Of a stretch of DNA of 64,000 nucleotides, positions 1 through 7,233 are shown in pieces. The notes under the pieces were generated by a model. That model was not told the origin of the DNA. It saw only the letters and a program-made list of their open reading frames with translations, and searched no databases. The position numbers were made by a program, and so were the translations under genes. Positions within the stretch are counted from its first letter, which is position 1. Every line of letters starts with the position of its first letter. The DNA is from an uncultured Acidobacteriota bacterium. Its GTDB lineage: Bacteria > Acidobacteriota > Terriglobia > Terriglobales > Acidobacteriaceae. The stretch covers positions 272,991 to 336,990 of the forward strand of contig CAILAC010000012.1 of the NCBI GenBank assembly GCA_903832055.1, read 5' to 3'.

Positions 1-2
1 TG

Positions 3-731
3 GCGGGCGAAGGAATGGAGAGCAGCGACCGACAGTCCCTGAATCTGGGCCAGGAAGATCTCATCAAGCAGGTGTACGCGGCCAATCCCAGGACGGTGGT
101 GGTGCTGGTAGCCAGTGCGCCGTATGCCATCAACTGGACCGAGGAGCATGTGCCGGCGATATTGCACACCTCACACAACGGGCAGGACGAGGGCACCGCG
201 ATTGCCGATGTGCTCTTCGGGAACTACAACCCGGCGGGCCGACTCGTGCAGACCTGGGTGAAGTCTGAGGCGCAACTGCCGCCAATGCTGGACTACAACC
301 TGCGTCATGGGCGGACCTACATGTACATGAAGGAGAAGCCGCTGTATCCGTTTGGATATGGGCTGAGCTATACGAGCTTCAAGTATGCGGGTTTGAAGAT
401 GAACGCAGCGACGATGGGCAAGGATGGGGCGGTCTCAGTCACAGTGGATGTGACAAACACCGGCGCACGCGATGGCGATGAAGTGGTGCAACTTTACGTG
501 AAGCATCTGGGCAGCAAGGTTGAGCGGCCGCTGAAGGAATTGAAAGGCTTTGAGCGGATTTTCCTGGGCAAAGGACAATCGGCTACGGTCGGCTTCACGG
601 TGAAGGCGAGCGATCTGGCCTATTGGGATGAGGCCGGGAAGGGCTGGGCTGTGGAGGCGGAACCGGTGGAGATCGAGTTGGGTGGGTCTTCGGCGGAAGT
701 GCTGGCAAAGGGGACCGTGCGGGTGGAGTAG
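3..731 (+). CDS. Glycoside hydrolase family 3 beta-glucosidase, C-terminal part (5' truncated by window edge)
   Basis: The reading frame is open to the left edge, so only the last 242 residues are visible. The first residues, GEGMESSDR, match the loop at the start of the GH3 C-terminal alpha/beta sandwich. ADVLFGNYNPAGRL and YPFGYGLSYTSF are hallmarks of GH3 beta-glucosidases and beta-xylosidases. Roughly the last 100 residues form the fibronectin-III-like domain (EVVQLYVKHL, RPLKELKGFERI). The N-terminal TIM barrel with the catalytic aspartate lies outside the window. The enzyme probably hydrolyses terminal glucosyl or xylosyl residues of oligosaccharides, but the exact substrate cannot be told from this fragment. 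It ends at TAG 729-731 and is followed by a strong hairpin at 750-786. Confidence 0.93.
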   Translation, partial: AGEGMESSDRQSLNLGQEDLIKQVYAANPRTVVVLVASAPYAINWTEEHVPAILHTSHNGQDEGTAIADVLFGNYNPAGRLVQTWVKSEAQLPPMLDYNLRHGRTYMYMKEKPLYPFGYGLSYTSFKYAGLKMNAATMGKDGAVSVTVDVTNTGARDGDEVVQLYVKHLGSKVERPLKELKGFERIFLGKGQSATVGFTVKASDLAYWDEAGKGWAVEAEPVEIELGGSSAEVLAKGTVRVE

Positions 732-749
732 CTTCTGGGGATTTGTAAT

Positions 750-786
750 CCCACCCTTGCCGCGATGGAGCTGCGGTAAGGATGGG
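750..786. repeat. Hairpin-forming repeat element, copy A
   Basis: The left arm CCCACCCTTGCCGC (750-763) pairs with GCGGTAAGGATGGG (773-786) around a 9-nt loop, with one mismatch and one G-T pair. It sits between the convergent ends of the GH3 gene and the moeB-like gene. The right side continues as GGCACCC, the same tail as the hairpin at 7169-7194. It could act as a bidirectional terminator, but there is no clear T-tract. A dispersed REP-like repeat is the likelier identity. Confidence 0.6.
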
Positions 787-811
787 GCACCCGAAAAATT
801 GCTGAAACTGA

Positions 812-2002
812 CTAGTACTTCTGCAGGGTCGGGTCGATTTCGTCGGCCCAGGCGAGGATGCCGCCGGCAACGTTTGAGACCTTGCTGAAGCCGTTTGCTT
901 TGAGCAGTTCCGCGATCTTCTGGCTGCGTGCGCCGCTGCGGCAGTAGATGAGAATCTCCTGCTCGGGGTTGAGTTCGTCGAGGCGGTTCTGCACGTCGTT
1001 CTGGGGGATGAGCTTGCCGCCGATGTTGGCAATCTGGATCTCGTACGGCTCGCGAACATCGAGCAGAAGGAAGTTGTCGTTGCGGGCTTCCTTTTTGTCG
1101 AGGCGTTCCTTGAGGGCTTTCACCGAGATCTGCGCGATGCCGTTTTTGATGGGCGCGTCGGCTGCGGGCTCATTGGCGATGCCACAGAACTGGTTATAGT
1201 CAATGAGCTCGGTGACGGTGGGGTTGGTGCCGCAGACCGGGCAATCGGGGTTCTTGCGCAGCTTGAGTTCGCGGAACTTCATCGAGAGCGCGTCAAAGAG
1301 CAGCAGTCGGCCGATGAGCGGGTCGCCCTTGCCGAGGATGAACTTGATGACTTCAGTGGCCTGGATGACGCCGATGATGCCGGGGAGGATGCCGAGTACG
1401 CCACCCTCGGCGCAGCTGGGCACGAGCCCGGGCGGCGGCGGCTCTGGATAGAGGCAGCGGTAGCAGGGGCCGGTTTCAGTGGCAAAGATGCTGGCCTGGC
1501 CCTCAAAGCGGAAAATCGACCCGTAGGCATTGGGCTTGCCCAGCAGCACGCAGGCGTCGTTGACCAGGTAGCGGGTCTGGAAATTGTCAGTGCCGTCGGC
1601 GACGATGTCGTACTGGGCAAAGATTTCAAGAGCATTGGCGCTGGTGAGCATGGTGTCGTGCTTGACGACGTTGAGGTGGGGATTGAGAGCGTTGAGCTTT
1701 TCCTGCGCGGAGTCAATCTTTTTGCGACCAATGTCTTTGGTGGAGTGGATGATCTGGCGCTGCAGGTTGCTGGCGTCGACCACGTCGAAATCCACGAGTC
1801 CGAGAGTCCCGATACCGGCGGCAGCGAGGTAAAAGGCGAGCGGCGAGCCGAGGCCTCCGGTGCCAACGCAGAGAACCTTGGCGGCCTTGAGGCGCTGCTG
1901 CCCCTCCATGCCGACCTCGGGCAGGATGAGGTGGCGGCTGTAGCGGCCGAGTTCGTCATTGGTGAGCTGGGGTAGAGCTTCGGGGGCGACTGCGGTGGTC
2001 AT
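812..2002 (-). CDS. moeB: MoeB/ThiF-type E1-like adenylyltransferase fused to rhodanese (MoeZ-like)
   Basis: This 396-residue protein adenylates the C-terminal glycine of a ubiquitin-like sulfur carrier (MoaD, ThiS or CysO type) and can deliver sulfur through its rhodanese domain. Residues 1-260 are the E1-like domain. It has the nucleotide-binding GTGGLG (47-52), the DFDVVDASNLQRQ strand, and the DGTDN motif (136-140). The structural zinc cysteines are C180/C183 and C254/C257, and there is a candidate thioester cysteine at SCAEGG (C197). Residues 290-396 are a rhodanese domain with an intact active-site loop CRSGAR (C354). Length and architecture match MoeZ/MOCS3 proteins. The next gene upstream on the same strand is a JAMM protease, a pairing known from CysO/Mec sulfur-carrier systems. 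No carrier gene is visible here, so its partner (molybdopterin, thiamine or cysteine route) is unresolved. moeA at 36.5 kb belongs to the molybdopterin pathway. Confidence 0.92.
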   Translation of the reverse strand: MTTAVAPEALPQLTNDELGRYSRHLILPEVGMEGQQRLKAAKVLCVGTGGLGSPLAFYLAAAGIGTLGLVDFDVVDASNLQRQIIHSTKDIGRKKIDSAQEKLNALNPHLNVVKHDTMLTSANALEIFAQYDIVADGTDNFQTRYLVNDACVLLGKPNAYGSIFRFEGQASIFATETGPCYRCLYPEPPPPGLVPSCAEGGVLGILPGIIGVIQATEVIKFILGKGDPLIGRLLLFDALSMKFRELKLRKNPDCPVCGTNPTVTELIDYNQFCGIANEPAADAPIKNGIAQISVKALKERLDKKEARNDNFLLLDVREPYEIQIANIGGKLIPQNDVQNRLDELNPEQEILIYCRSGARSQKIAELLKANGFSKVSNVAGGILAWADEIDPTLQKY

Positions 2003-2062
2003 CGTTGAATTCCTTGGAAAATGTCGGAGTCTTCAGGATAAACCACTTCAACTGATGGCGAA

Positions 2063-2536
2063 TCATCGGGAGGCGGCGTTGGCCAGTTCTGGCGCGGCCA
2101 TGAGGGCAATTTTCTCACTCTGGAAGTGCTTGTCTTCTTCGCGGGTACCGGCGAGGTGGAAGGAGTGGGAGGCGCTGGCGCGGCCATTTTCGACAGACGT
2201 AATGAGATAGGAGCAGCCAATCCAGTGCGCTTCGGCGAGGTCGGTAAGGGACCAGTGGGCGGGGTGATCGGGGTGGGAGTGGTAGAAGCCGAGGATGGAT
2301 TCGCCGCTGGCTGTGGCTGCGCGCTCGATGTGGATGAGGTCGATGGGGGCGATTTCGTAGTGATGGTGGGGGTGGGGGCTGGCGTTGGAAGCGGGGACGG
2401 CGCGAGTGACGGTCTTGACTTCACCGGCGGCGGTGCCAAGCAGGATGCCGCAGCATTCGTCGGGATAGGCTGCCTCACCGTGCTCGCGAAGCTGGTCGTA
2501 AACGGTTTGCGGGAGTCGCAGCATCGATGATTCCAT
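2063..2536 (-). CDS. JAMM/MPN+ metalloprotease (Mov34/Mec family)
   Basis: This is a small cytosolic zinc isopeptidase-like protein. The complete JAMM signature is present: a glutamate in DECCGILLG, then HSHPDHPAHWSLTD, which satisfies HxH-x7-S-x2-D exactly. Bacterial stand-alone MPN+ proteins such as Mec+ cleave a fusion between a sulfur carrier and its cargo amino acid. The neighbouring E1/rhodanese gene, 60 bp downstream on the same strand, supports that role. The frame is open to 2605. I chose ATG 2536 because the family homology begins with the nearby MLRLPQ. ATG 2524 is equally plausible, and no strong ribosome-binding site separates them. Confidence 0.87.
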   Translation of the reverse strand: MESSMLRLPQTVYDQLREHGEAAYPDECCGILLGTAAGEVKTVTRAVPASNASPHPHHHYEIAPIDLIHIERAATASGESILGFYHSHPDHPAHWSLTDLAEAHWIGCSYLITSVENGRASASHSFHLAGTREEDKHFQSEKIALMAAPELANAASR

Positions 2537-2741
2537 CTCTTCTAATCGAATTGAATGCATAACCGAATTGCGATTGCCAACGGGCATGTGCGAGAGTTGA
2601 AGCAATCGGCTAAGTTGCCGATACCTATTTCAACACCTTGCGACGGGGTTTGCTGAGCAACAGGCCGCATTTTTCAAAAGAGTTTCTGTAAACAGGCCTG
2701 GTTGCATGCGAAGCACGTTGCGGGGGACTGGATCGTTTCTG

Positions 2742-3215
2742 ATGGCACGCAAGACGAAAGCTCTCACACTGGAGCAGGTGCAGGATGCGCTGCGAGCGCA
2801 CGGTTTTGAAGTAACCATCGCTTCGGGCACGCTGAAGGTCGCGAAGCATGGATGCGCGGCAGTTCTGGTGCCAAGCAACGCAGTCGGGCAGGAACTGGGT
2901 TCGGCGACCGGGACGGAGACTGTGGTGGCCTACCAGGAGCGTCCGGGCGCTGTGGTGAAGGGAGAAATCTCCCGACTGCTGGACCGTGGCTACCAGAAAT
3001 TCCTGAAAACGAGCCAGTACGAGCTTCCGGCGACGGCGCAGCAACTACAGGCGATTCACGAGTTTACAGAGGAACTGACGCAGGTGACAGGCGGCGTAAG
3101 TCTCTACAACGAGGCATTGGGCACGACCAGCGACGTGTATCAATATGACCGGGTGAAGGGCCGCGAGGCACAACAGCCCGCAGCGGCCCGTCCCTGGGAC
3201 GGCGCTGGACACTAG
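2742..3215 (+). CDS. Conserved hypothetical protein
   Basis: No family is recognised in this 157-residue soluble protein. The N-terminus is basic (MARKTKALTLEQVQDAL) and is followed by a predicted helix and strands. The middle contains a helix-rich stretch (EISRLLDRGYQKFLK) and the C-terminus is low in complexity. There is no signal peptide or membrane segment. ATG 2742 was chosen over the in-frame ATG 2706 because the intervening residues look like non-coding translation. It is divergent from the JAMM gene and precedes a PilZ gene on the same strand. Confidence 0.65.
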   Translation: MARKTKALTLEQVQDALRAHGFEVTIASGTLKVAKHGCAAVLVPSNAVGQELGSATGTETVVAYQERPGAVVKGEISRLLDRGYQKFLKTSQYELPATAQQLQAIHEFTEELTQVTGGVSLYNEALGTTSDVYQYDRVKGREAQQPAAARPWDGAGH

Positions 3216-3281
3216 GGACGAAGCCAGACGGCCAGTTAGCTGGGGCCAGATACGAAGGAAAGGGTTTCAGGGTCAGGCGGG

Positions 3282-3680
3282 ATGGCGACTTCGGCAACAG
3301 TTGCGGGTGGAACGGCCATGCAGCAGATTGGCGTACAGCCAGGGAGCGGCCCGGAACGGCGCGCTTATCCCCGATACCGGGTCGACTGCCCGGCCACCAT
3401 CACGCCCGTGCTTGGCGCATCCCGGATGACGGGGCGTCTGCTGGAGCTAAGCCTGGGGGGATGCCGGGTGGAGACAGACCAGCGCTATCTGGCGAACATC
3501 ATGGTGCGCATGGAGGTCGAGTTCAACATGCGCGGGATTCCCTTCCGGCTGGTTGGCGTGACGGTTGGAACGCGGTCGAAGACGAGCTTTGCCGTGCGAT
3601 TTCTGGACATGAGCGAGCGGCGGCGGGAACAGTTGGCAGAGCTGTTGGCAGAGATCGCCCAGGAAGCCGACGCAAAATAG
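3282..3680 (+). CDS. PilZ domain protein
   Basis: This 132-residue, probably cytosolic protein consists mainly of one PilZ domain, the usual c-di-GMP receptor. The two binding motifs are recognisable: an arginine-rich segment (RRAYPRYRVDCP, consensus RxxxR) and an SxxG segment (ELSLGGCRVET, consensus D/NxSxxG with E-L in front). The C-terminal helix (ERRREQLAELLAEIAQ) is charged. The downstream partner is unknown, because no motility or exopolysaccharide gene is adjacent. The gene is convergent with rsmI, with 16 bp between the stops. Confidence 0.85.
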   Translation: MATSATVAGGTAMQQIGVQPGSGPERRAYPRYRVDCPATITPVLGASRMTGRLLELSLGGCRVETDQRYLANIMVRMEVEFNMRGIPFRLVGVTVGTRSKTSFAVRFLDMSERRREQLAELLAEIAQEADAK

Positions 3681-3696
3681 TCGTGATTGGAGTGGA

Positions 3697-4653
3697 TCAG
3701 CGGCCCTGGCGTGTGACGCCGGGGCCTTTCTTTGCGCGTTCGCGTTGCAGTTCGCGGTAGAGATCGCTTTTGGATTGGCCGAGTTCGCGGGCGAGTTGCT
3801 TGAGGGCGTCCTTTTCCTCAAGGCCCTCGGCCTGGAGTTGCTGAACGCGGGTGAGCAGGCTGGCGGTTGAAGCCCCCTGAGTGAGCGGGACGGCTTCAAC
3901 GAGAAGGGTGATTTCGCCGCGGACGCGGTCGCGAGATGCGAGATCTGCTTTTACGTCGGCAACGGTACCGCGAAGGAATTCTTCGTGCATCTTGGTCAGT
4001 TCGCGGGCCACAACGACGCGAAGCGTGGGACCCCAGACGGATTCGAGGTCGGCCAGGGTTTCGAGGATGCGGTGCGGAGCTTCATAGAAGATGAGCGTTC
4101 GCGGGCGATCTGTAACTGCCGATTGGCTGAGCTTTTCAAGTACCGTGCGGCGAGCGCCGGCCTTTTCCGGAAGAAAGCCGAGGAACTGGAACTCCTCCAT
4201 CGAGAGGCCGCTGGCGACCAGGGCGCTGACGGCGGCGTTTGCTCCCGGAATGGGGAAGACGGGTGCTCCGGCGGCGATAGCGGCCTGGGTGATGTGCCCT
4301 CCAGGATCGCTGATGCCGGGCATGCCAGCATCGGAGACAAGAGCGAGACGCTTGCCGGCGAGGATTTCAGCGACCAGTTCGGCGGCGCGGTCCCGTTCGT
4401 TGTGCTGGTGCAGGCTGATGGTCGGCGTGGTGATGCTGAAGTGGTTGAGCAGCTTCTGCGTCTGGCGGGTGTCTTCGCAGGCGATACGGTCAGCCTGGCG
4501 CAGGACGCGCAGGGCGCGGAGAGTGATGTCTTCGAGGTTGCCGATGGGCGTGCCGACGAGGTAGAGGCCGGGCGCGAGGGTCCGCTGTTGAGGTGAAAGC
4601 TCGGGCGACTGAAGTTCTGGGGTGAGTTCGGGCGTGAGTTCAGAGTCGGACAC
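3697..4653 (-). CDS. rsmI: 16S rRNA (cytidine1402-2'-O)-methyltransferase RsmI
   Basis: This 318-residue protein belongs to the tetrapyrrole-methylase-fold (SPOUT-unrelated) family. It uses SAM to 2'-O-methylate C1402 in the decoding centre of 16S rRNA. Diagnostic segments are LYLVGTPIGNLEDITLRA, ACEDTRQTQKLL, SDAGMPGISDPG and FYEAPHRI, all in family order. The C-terminal helical part (KDALKQLARELGQSKSDLY) is also typical. Translation probably starts at GTG 4653. The first 25 residues are a low-complexity run of ELTPEL-type repeats that may be an extension. The gene is divergent from the tannase-family gene across a 155-bp spacer. Confidence 0.95.
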   Translation of the reverse strand: MSDSELTPELTPELQSPELSPQQRTLAPGLYLVGTPIGNLEDITLRALRVLRQADRIACEDTRQTQKLLNHFSITTPTISLHQHNERDRAAELVAEILAGKRLALVSDAGMPGISDPGGHITQAAIAAGAPVFPIPGANAAVSALVASGLSMEEFQFLGFLPEKAGARRTVLEKLSQSAVTDRPRTLIFYEAPHRILETLADLESVWGPTLRVVVARELTKMHEEFLRGTVADVKADLASRDRVRGEITLLVEAVPLTQGASTASLLTRVQQLQAEGLEEKDALKQLARELGQSKSDLYRELQRERAKKGPGVTRQGR

Positions 4654-4808
4654 TGCAAGCAGGATAGCGCAAGGCTGGGCCGGTGCATTCGATCTGCTGA
4701 ATCAGGGCACGTGGAGAGATGCATGGGCAGTCATCAGACACAGGTCAGTCGTTCGCTGTAGAATCGCTTTCGCATTCCATTGCCGCTACAGAAGTAGAGA
4801 ATCGACCG

Positions 4809-6470
4809 ATGAAGTTGAGGATGAAAATGTTGCCAGTTTCCAGGACCCTTGTTTTTTGTGCATTCGTGATGAGTGCCTCGCCGGTTTGGGCACTCTCGCC
4901 CGCTGACCCGATAGCGGCAACGTGCAGCGAACTGGCGGGCATGAAGATTGCGAATACCGTCATCTCTGAGGCGGTGGCGGTGCCCGCGGGCCAGCCACTC
5001 ACGATTCCCGGTGGATTTGGGCCGCCTTCAGTTATCAATTCTCTCCCCTCGCACTGCCTGGTGCATGGCGTGACCAACGGCCACAAGGGGGCGGACGGCA
5101 AGGAGTATGGCGACCAATTTGAGCTGCGCATGCCGGATGCCTGGCAGGGACGGCTCCTGTACATGGGCGGCGGCGGTCTCGATGGCGTGCTGAACCCGGC
5201 GCTTGGATTGCAGGGCGCGAGCGCAATTCCCGAGCGGAAGTCGGCGCTGACAATGGGCTATGCGGTGGTTTCGACCGACGGCGGCCACCATGATTCAGGG
5301 GCGATCAACAGCGATGGGACCTTCGGTTCTGACCCTGATTCGCGCGCGGACTATAACTACCGTTCGACCAAGCTGGTGACCGATGTTGCCCGGAAGATTA
5401 TCGATCAGTTTTACCGAAAGCCCATCCGGTACTCGTACTTCCAGGGGTGTTCCAATGGCGGCCGCGAGGGGCTGATGACGGCCGAGCGGTATCCGGAGTA
5501 TTTCGACGGAGTCATCGCGGGCGCGCCTGCCTTTAACCTGACGCATGCGGCGATTGCCGAGGCGTGGAACACGGTGCAGCTTGCCTCAATCGCGCCAAAG
5601 AAGGCGGATGGCACGGCTGACCTGGCGCAGTCGCTGACCGAGGCAGACCTCAAACTGCTCACGAGCGCAGTGCTCGATAAGTGCGATGCGCTCGACGGGT
5701 TGAAGGACGGGCTGATCTTCAATCCCGAGGCCTGCCACTTTGATCCGGCCGTGCTCCGGTGCGCGGCTGGTGCGAGCGCTGGATGTCTCTCCCCGGAGAA
5801 GGTGGCCGTGATCGACAGCATCTTCAAAGGGCCGCATGACTCTGCGGGGAAGGCAATCTATTCGCCGTGGCCGTATGATTCAGGCGACTCAGCCGAGGGC
5901 TGGCGGGTTTGGATGACGGGCTTTGGACCAGTGCCGTCGATCAACGTGATGATTTTTCCGTCGTTCTTCAATGGACTGGCGCTGGCGAGCGCGCCGCCAA
6001 AGATCGACATTTTCAAGTTCAACTTTGATAGTGACCCGGCGCGCATTGACAAGGCTGCTGCGGAGATCAACCCGACCTCGACCGACTGGTCTGCCTTTCA
6101 CAAGCGGAAGGGCAAGCTGCTGCTGTATTCAGGCATGGCCGACCCGGTGTTTTCAGCGCTCGACCTGATCCGCTACTACCGGCAGATTGAAGAGAAGAAC
6201 GGCGGCGAAAAGGAAGTACAGAGCTTTGCGCGGCTGTTTTTGACGCCGGGAATGAACCACTGCAGCGGCGGGCCGGGTCTGGACGACTTTGACACGCTGG
6301 GCGCGATGCAGACCTGGGTGGAGGACGGCAAGGCTCCGACGAGCCTGCTGGCGAGTGGAAAGGCCTTTCCGGGGCGGACGCGCCCGCTGTGCGCTTATCC
6401 GCTGATTGCGAAGTACAAAGGCGCGGGCAACGCGGAGGATGCTGCGAGCTTCAGCTGCGAGAAGCCTTAA
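4809..6470 (+). CDS. Tannase/feruloyl esterase family secreted hydrolase
   Basis: This 553-residue exported esterase is of the tannase/feruloyl esterase type, which hydrolyses esters of gallic or hydroxycinnamic acids from plant polyphenols and cell walls. The nucleophile elbow is GCSNGG (S215). The likely acid is D445 in GMADP and the histidine is H484 in GMNHCSGGPG, with the adjacent cysteines that the family uses for a disulfide beside the triad. ATG 4809 begins a clear Sec signal peptide (MKLRMKMLPV then a hydrophobic stretch ending near VWA). The frame is open further upstream to 4719, but that part lacks signal-peptide character. Substrate preference cannot be fixed from sequence. Confidence 0.9.
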   Translation: MKLRMKMLPVSRTLVFCAFVMSASPVWALSPADPIAATCSELAGMKIANTVISEAVAVPAGQPLTIPGGFGPPSVINSLPSHCLVHGVTNGHKGADGKEYGDQFELRMPDAWQGRLLYMGGGGLDGVLNPALGLQGASAIPERKSALTMGYAVVSTDGGHHDSGAINSDGTFGSDPDSRADYNYRSTKLVTDVARKIIDQFYRKPIRYSYFQGCSNGGREGLMTAERYPEYFDGVIAGAPAFNLTHAAIAEAWNTVQLASIAPKKADGTADLAQSLTEADLKLLTSAVLDKCDALDGLKDGLIFNPEACHFDPAVLRCAAGASAGCLSPEKVAVIDSIFKGPHDSAGKAIYSPWPYDSGDSAEGWRVWMTGFGPVPSINVMIFPSFFNGLALASAPPKIDIFKFNFDSDPARIDKAAAEINPTSTDWSAFHKRKGKLLLYSGMADPVFSALDLIRYYRQIEEKNGGEKEVQSFARLFLTPGMNHCSGGPGLDDFDTLGAMQTWVEDGKAPTSLLASGKAFPGRTRPLCAYPLIAKYKGAGNAEDAASFSCEKP

Positions 6471-6503
6471 CAGGAAGAGACTCGAATCCGATAGTCTTGA
6501 GTC

Positions 6504-6911
6504 ATGGCAAATTGGACTTCTTACCTGGCAACGACTCGGGAGATCGCGGTGAGCGTTGAGCCTGTCTACGACGAGGCGCATTCGTCGCCGGGCAGTTCGC
6601 AGTATTTCTGGGCATACCGCGTGACGATTGAGAATCAGGGTCGCGAAACAGTGCAACTGCTGAGCCGGCACTGGATGATTACCAACGGACGGGGCGAATT
6701 CACCGAGGTGAAGGGCCCGGGGGTGGTGGGCGAGCAGCCGGTGCTGAAGCCCGGGCAAAGCTATGTGTACACGAGCGGATGCCCGCTCAATACTCCGTCT
6801 GGAATGATGGGCGGGGCTTACCAGATGGAGACGGCGAGCGGGGAGCAGTTTGATATTGAGATCCCGACATTTTCGCTGGACATTCCCGAGCGGGGCGGGC
6901 TGGTGAACTAG
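6504..6911 (+). CDS. apaG: ApaG domain protein
   Basis: This 135-residue protein is a single ApaG (DUF525) beta-sandwich domain. Conserved features are the YRVTIENQG strand, QLLSRHWMITNGRG, the GPGVVGEQPVLKPG loop and the YTSGCPLNTPSGMMGG segment. ApaG proteins are linked to Co2+/Mg2+ handling and occur as the substrate-binding domain of some F-box proteins, but their biochemical role is not settled. It follows the tannase-family gene by 33 bp and could be co-transcribed with it. The gene downstream is convergent. Confidence 0.92.
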   Translation: MANWTSYLATTREIAVSVEPVYDEAHSSPGSSQYFWAYRVTIENQGRETVQLLSRHWMITNGRGEFTEVKGPGVVGEQPVLKPGQSYVYTSGCPLNTPSGMMGGAYQMETASGEQFDIEIPTFSLDIPERGGLVN

Positions 6912-7233
6912 CGGGTTCGCTGATTTGTGGTTCAAAGGGGGGGGGTACCCCTGTTTTGCGTGTATCCCGCTTTTTATCAATTAGGTAAGTGTGTTTTTTG
7001 TGTTGTTTTGGTGTGTTTTTGTGCGCATTTGAGGTGCTTTTGCTGGCCAGGTGCTTGCGGGACGTGTGGCTTGAGTGCCGGGTCTATTGCGAGTGTACGC
7101 GGATGCGAGTTAATTCTCGGCAAGGTGCGGGTGGTTTGGGTGCTGAAGAATTTGTGGCGATTGAGAAACCCAGGTCTCAAGGGCGAGACCTGGGGCACCC
7201 GAATTGCTTAGGAATAAGCGATGGTCCGCTCGG
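6912..7233. other. 322-bp convergent intergenic region, G/T-rich, with hairpin
   Basis: There is no supported gene between the ends of apaG and the sugar dehydrogenase. It begins with a run of nine G (6937-6945) running into TACCCC. A strand-asymmetric G/T-rich stretch with several T-runs follows (about 6970-7035). It closes with the hairpin at 7169-7194. The T-runs could contribute to termination of apaG transcription, but no stem directly precedes them. Confidence 0.6.
7169..7194. repeat. Hairpin-forming repeat element, copy B
   Basis: This is a perfect 10-bp inverted repeat, CCCAGGTCTC (7169-7178) and GAGACCTGGG (7185-7194), with a 6-nt loop. It continues as GCACCCG, as copy A does. It lies 40 bp beyond the stop of the minus-strand sugar dehydrogenase and in the 3' region of apaG, so it may also stabilise transcript ends. 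Confidence 0.6.
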
